Shown: positions 59,721 to 64,000 of the stretch, piece by piece | How positions within the stretch are numbered: position 1 is the first letter of the stretch | Layout: every line of letters starts with the position of its first letter | Origin: Haematobia irritans | Taxonomy: Eukaryota; Arthropoda; Insecta; Diptera; Muscidae | Direction: 5' to 3' | Assembly (NCBI RefSeq): GCF_050003625.1 | Contig: NC_134397.1 | Span: forward strand, 223,138,537 to 223,202,536 | DNA length: 64,000 nucleotides | Notes under the pieces: model-generated | What the model was told of the DNA's origin: nothing | Seen by the model: the letters and a program-made list of their open reading frames with translations, nothing else | The model's database searches: none | Program-made: the position numbers and the translations under genes

Positions 59721-61101
59721 CAGCGTTGCCAGAATTGTTTCGCCAAAAACCGCTAGTTTTACCCAAAAAATAGCTAAAAAAAGCTAAAAAATAGCTAGAA
59801 AAAAAGCTAAATTTTTTTGTATCAAAAGTCACATTTTTGATTGAAATTTAACAAACTTAAAGGCTTTATTTCACTTACAATGCATATTATTTTCATTTTA
59901 ATTCCACTTCTGTGAGACTGTAACAATATCTAAGGCATATTAGCTCTGTTTGCGTATTCGATACATTTTGATTACTATCACAAATTTTTTACTGGAAGTC
60001 CTTCGTTTTGTGGGAGCTACCTTCCCAACACCTCTATTTTATTTACTTGTTATTTTAAAATATTAAATGATCTAAGCATGCTTTGGATTTGGTAAAAAAA
60101 TGATTTGTCATTTTTTTAAATAAAATTTTAGTTTGGTTTTGAAATTGTGAAAAATTCGAAATACATTACTTTTATTTAAATTGTAGAAAATACCTATAGT
60201 TTACATTTCCCAGTAAAAACATTTTCCTTTTCTTCATGAGCTATCAAAGTGCTTTAAAAACGTGCTAACGCCAACTTAAATTTCCAAATTCAGACTCGAC
60301 TTCAAGTAGAAATTATTGTATATATACGTTTTTAAAATAAAGTGTTGAAAAACATCTTCTATTTTTGAACGCTATTTTGGTTTGTGGTTAAGATGCAAAA
60401 ACTCCTCACATTTAAAGACTACTTCATTAATTCTTCCTTCTTTCATGAAAACATACCCATTTTTAAGTTGAATCACTTAATTATAAGGACAAAACGACTT
60501 TATCGTCTTTTGGACAAGGAAAACAGTTTATATAAAAGAAATTCACAAATGTTATTATAACAAAAATTCGCGTTCGTATTTTAAGGAGACGACAATATTT
60601 TTTCAGTGCACAAAGCTATTCACATCTACTATTTTATTTTAGTAATATCGTAATAACTTTAGAATATTATAATAACATACAAAGGATAAACGAGTCAAAT
60701 GATAATATTCCCAATAATTTACTGACAGTTTATCTAACAAATTTGTATGGTAATAGTAGATTTAAAGTTTACGATAACTTGTATGTATATAATGAAAAAA
60801 ACTTTACAACAAGGTGTATTTGCTACAAAAATGCCCGCATAATTGCTGGACTCATTATTAATGTTTCAACTGAGCTTTGAAATATGTGGAAACCCTTATA
60901 CTTGCAGCAAGGCATAGATAAAAACGCCGATTTATCCATATTTTAATAGAAACATGTCGAAAATAAAAAAAAGCCAAAAATAGCTAAAAGGGTCATGAAA
61001 AAAAGCCAGAAAAAAAGCTAAAAGCTAAATGCATTTTTTTCCCGCTAAACGTCTTCAAAAAAAGCCAAATCTAGCGGGAAAAAGCTAAATTGGCAACGCT
61101 G
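59721..61101. mobile_element. hAT-type non-autonomous element, 1,381 bp
   Basis: Inverted ends CAGCGTTGCCA (59721) and TGGCAACGCTG (61091-61101) are flanked by the 8-bp duplication ATATAAGG (59713-59720 and 61102-61109). An 8-bp duplication and CAG-type ends are hallmarks of the hAT superfamily. Both ends carry clusters of AGCTAAAA/AAGCTAAA words (59770-59815 and 60975-61090) that could be transposase-binding subterminal repeats. No transposase frame is inside; an M1 MITE piece is nested at 60196. Confidence 0.9.
60196..60606. mobile_element. M1 MITE piece nested in the hAT-type element
   Basis: TTCATGAGCTATCAAAGTGC, AATTCAGACTCGACTTCAAG and the end CGACAATATTTTTTCAGTG follow M1 order with deletions. 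The far end is degraded to AGTAAAAACATTTTCC. Confidence 0.65.
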
Positions 61102-61715
61102 ATATAAGGGTTTATATTCCCATATACAATTATTTAAATCAGAAGCGATTTCGAGAATTTGTTTGTATTTCTACAAAATCTCTAGAGTTAAAATATAAAG
61201 CAGCTGTGAAACGAAACACAATTAAGTAAAAAAAAATATGGGCTAGAGCCATATTGTTGCACAAAAGTGCATTTATGATTTATCTGGCAATACACATATA
61301 TTAGAGGTATTAGACAATTTAGAATTTTTGCTAGATTTCGCCATGATAGGTGGTCAATCAATGGAGATTGTGACAATATTTGGCGACATTTACTCAAGCC
61401 GAAGCCTTGTCTAAATATTATCCGATTCTGTGGAAAGTTTGGGAAAATCTTCGTCTGACGTTTTGCCAATTTTTATTTTCCCAAATCAGGCGTTTATATA
61501 TGGGAGCTATATCCAAATCTCAACCAAATTGAATTTTACTCTCAGTGCAAAATTTCAAGTAAATCGAAATGAAAATTTGGCTTCCGTTGCTTGTATAGAT
61601 CGAAATCGAGCGAAAGATAGATTTCAACGAAGTTTAGCCTACTTGGTAATATCATCAATTGTACTCTTTGTGCAAAATTCGAAGGAAATAAAGGCAAAAG
61701 TCTGGCGTCTAGGCT

Positions 61716-62439
61716 TCTAGGACCGCTGAAAATGGTGTGTATCGGTCCATCTTTTGGTATAGCCCCCATACAGACCGATCTCCCGATTTTATTTCTTGGG
61801 CTTATAGAAACAGTAGTTTTTATTTAATTTGCCTGATATTTTAAATCTAGAGGTATTTTCGAACCACAAAGAGGTGTGCTGCAAATGGTAAGAATCGGTC
61901 CATCTTTTGGTATATCCTCCATATAGACCGATCTCCCGATTTTACTTCTTGGGCTTATAGAAACAGTAGTTTTTATCAAATTTTATCCAATTGAAATTGG
62001 AAATCTAGAGGTATTTTCGGACCATAAAGATGTGTGCCAAAAATGGTGAGCATCGGTCCAGCTTTTGGTATAGTCCCCATATAAACCGACTTCCTGATTT
62101 GGAGTCTTGGGCTTATAGAAACCTTAATTTTTATCCAATGTGCTTGAAATTGGCAATCTAGAGGTATTTTTGGTATAGCCCAAAACATGGACCGGTCCAT
62201 GTTTACTTGCACACTTACAAGAGATGTTAACGAAAAAATGGTTCTTATAGATCCAGAATCTGATATAGTCTTCATATGATATAGTTTTTAAATTTATCTT
62301 CCGGAAGTGTACTGGTTGAACTGCTCACTCTATCTTTTCTCAAACCCCCCTGAAATTTCAAAGGAAACCCTAATATTTGATTCAAGGTGATGGGTATTTA
62401 AGATTCGGCCCGGCAGAACTTACTGCTGTATATACTTGT
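61716..62439 (+). mobile_element. Family C element, 5' truncated (copy C3)
   Basis: Starts inside a unit (TCGGTCCATCTTTTGGTATAG), three units, then a shortened 3' part. Subterminal AAGGTGATGGGTA, hairpin TTCGGCC-C-GGCAGAA (one arm mutated) and end ACTTGT at 62439 follow. An A 3' domain continues directly. Confidence 0.8.
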
Positions 62440-62573
62440 TTTTGTCTAATATATAGCACGTATGGACTAACCTTGCTATCGGCAAGTATTATCACAACCC
62501 AAGTAACTCAATTGTTGATGACATAAGATTCGGCCTGGCCGAACTTACGGCCGTATATGTTATACTTGTTTTT
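62440..62573 (+). mobile_element. Family A 3' domain appended to C3 (copy A19)
   Basis: After C3's ACTTGT comes TTTTTGTCTAATATATAGC and then the A domain with internal deletions. The hairpin TTCGGCCTGGCCGAA is at 62529-62543, and an end reading GTATATGTTATACTTGT. The subterminal repeat is deleted. The unit C-body plus A-end mirrors C1/A6 at 14979-15120. Confidence 0.82.
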
Positions 62574-62930
62574 TTAATTGAAATGTCTTCAATCACAGAA
62601 ATGATAGTGCCAATTAAAAAATTAATTGACAGTCAATTAAAAAATGAATTCATACTATTAATTTGTGTGATTGATTTTTGTTTCAATTAAAAAATTTGTT
62701 GTTAAATTTTTGATTGATTATTTTTTTAAAATTCAATTAAGAGTTCGTGAAATTTTTTTCTGTGTGGTGAAGGGTATAAAATGATATATGTCACACAGAA
62801 AAATATTTTTCCATGTAAAGACTTAATTGAGTTTTAAAAAATATTCAATTAAAAATTTTATTGAATCAATAAATTTTTTAATTGAAACAAATATTAATAG
62901 CATCAATTAATTTTTTATTTTAAATAATTC
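62574..62930. repeat. Two M3 MITE halves around a B tip remnant
   Basis: 62575-62765 ends GAAATTTTTTTCTGTGTG and 62792-62925 starts CACACAGAAAAATATTTTTC; both are rich in CAATTAAAAAATTAATTG words like 34983-35271. Between them 62765-62780 reads GTGGTGAAGGGTATAAAA, the B 5' tip. Confidence 0.6.
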
Positions 62931-62931
62931 G

Positions 62932-64000
62932 TATACCCTCAACCATAGGATGGGGATATATTAACTTTGTCATTCCGTTTGTAACACATCGAAATATTGC
63001 TCTAAGACCCCATAAAGTATATATATATTCTGGGTCGTGGTGAAATTCTGAGCATGTCCGTCCGACCGTCTGTTGAAATCACGCTAACTTCCGAACGAAA
63101 CAAGCTATCGACTTGAAACTTGGCACAAGTAGTTGTTATTGATGTACGTCAGATGGTATTGCAAATGGGCCATATCGGTCCACTTTTACGTATAGCCCCC
63201 ATATAAACGGACCCCCAAATTTGGCTTGCGATTGTTCTAAGAGAAGCAAATTTCATCCGATCCGGCTGAAATTTTGTACGTAGTGTTAGTATATGGTCTC
63301 TAACAACCCTGCAAAAATTGGTCCATATCGGTCCTCTTTTACGTATAGCCCCCATATAAACGGACCCCTAATTTTGGCTTGAGATTGCTCTAAGAGAAGC
63401 AAATTTAATCCGATCCGGCTGAAATTTGGTACACGGTGTTAGTATATGGTCTCTAACAACCATGCAAAAATTGGTCCATATCGGTCCATAATTACATATA
63501 GCCCCCATATAAACCGATCCCCCGATTTGGCTTGCGGAGCCTCTAAGATAACCAAATTTCATCCGATCCGGCTGAAATTTGGTACATGATGTTGGTATAT
63601 GTGACTAATGACCATGCAAAAATTGGTCCACATCGGCCCATAATTATATATAGCCCCCATATAAACCGATCCCCAAATTTGACCTCCGGAGCTTCTGAGA
63701 GGAGCAAAAGTCATCCGCTCCGATTGAAATTTGGTACGTGGTGTTAGTATATTGTCTCTAACAACCATGCCAAAATTGGTCCATATCGGTCCATAATTAT
63801 ATATAGCCCCCAATAAGCCGATCCCCAAATTTGACCTCCGGCGCCTCTTAGAGGAGCATAATTCATCCGATCCGGTTGAAATTTGGTACGTGGTGTTAGT
63901 ATAAGGCCGCTTATAACCATGCCAAAAGTGGTCCATATCGGTCCATAATTATATATAGCCCCCAATAAGCCGATCCCCAAATTTCACCTCCGGCGCCTCT
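62932..64000 (+). mobile_element. Family A element, runs off the window (copy A20)
   Basis: The tip is at 62932 (TATACCCTCAACCATAGG), the leader has a shortened microsatellite (63054-63072), and five to six units extend to 64000. Two units near 63790 and 63960 carry CCCCCAATAAGCCG in place of CCCCCATATAAACCG. Confidence 0.87.

Larger units (their letters stand above)
59611..61715 (-). mobile_element. Family B/D-type element with nested insertion
   Basis: A degraded hairpin (AGTCagacggggtCGACT, 59620-59637) and TATACCCTTCAACACTATG are followed by B body words up to the hAT-type insertion. The text resumes after 61109 (TTCTACAAAATCTCTAGAGT), continues with sequence resembling the D1 3' part and one or two weak units, and ends near 61715 where a forward C element starts. 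No tip. Confidence 0.7.

Overview
The window is 64 kb of eukaryotic, AT-rich DNA, and almost every base I can assign belongs to a transposable element or tandem repeat. I found no convincing host gene, tRNA, rRNA or CRISPR. The repeat types point to a higher fly (Diptera, Brachycera), most likely a muscid such as Stomoxys, Haematobia or Musca. They include leaders resembling the DINE-1/INE-1 (Helentron-associated) elements of Drosophila, a mariner of the irritans type whose terminal repeats read like those of Himar1, jockey-like reverse transcriptases and tRNA-derived SINEs. The genus is inference, because mariners also move between species.

The backbone is about 30 copies or pieces of non-autonomous elements with one shared plan. 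Each has (1) a 5' tip TATACCC..., (2) a leader of about 200 bp containing TGTAAC and a GTCCGTC/GTCTGTC microsatellite, (3) an array of 153-bp units, (4) in one family an optional 29-bp AT minisatellite, (5) a subterminal repeat inverted relative to the tip, (6) a short GC hairpin, and (7) an end ACTTGT. In this annotation strand + means tip to hairpin reads along the given strand. Family A has inverted subterminal TACCCTCCACCAT and hairpin TTCGGCCTGGCCGAA. Family B has TATACCCCTCACCACT and hairpin AGTCGG/CCGACT. Family C has TACCCACCACCAT and hairpin TTCGGCCCGGCCGAA. Family D has tip TATACCCTGCGCCACAC. The four sequences are very different, yet each array has a period of exactly 153 bp, and the units align without gaps.

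Layout. 0-3.7 kb: two A elements head to head, one carrying a 5'-truncated non-LTR retrotransposon with its target duplication. 3.8-6.6 kb: a decayed second reverse transcriptase split by a mariner. 6.6-8.6 kb: no recognised content. 8.6-18.8 kb: five A copies or pieces and one C. 20.8-25.1 kb: an A element tandemly duplicated. 25.6-29.5 kb: another A whose end lies in a 1,062-bp direct duplication. 30-33.3 kb: AT microsatellite, a transposase fossil broken by an inversion, then B and D elements. 33.9-35.3 kb: a three-level nest of A, a TA-inserting MITE and a CCCTACGGG-ended element. 36-45 kb: more A and D copies. 45.7-49.2 kb: two near full-length MITEs. 49.4-52.8 kb: complete B and C elements. 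53-59 kb: minisatellites, a transposase fossil, a tail-to-tail SINE pair and a 2-kb AT minisatellite. 59.6-62.6 kb: a B/D element with a hAT-type insertion, then a C/A composite. 62.9 kb onward: an A copy running off the window.

Nothing here acts as a gene set. The region looks like intergenic or heterochromatic DNA built by repeated nesting, duplication and end-swapping. The most notable observation is the fixed 153-bp unit length kept across four diverged families, together with one family's 3' terminal domain being attached to bodies of the others.
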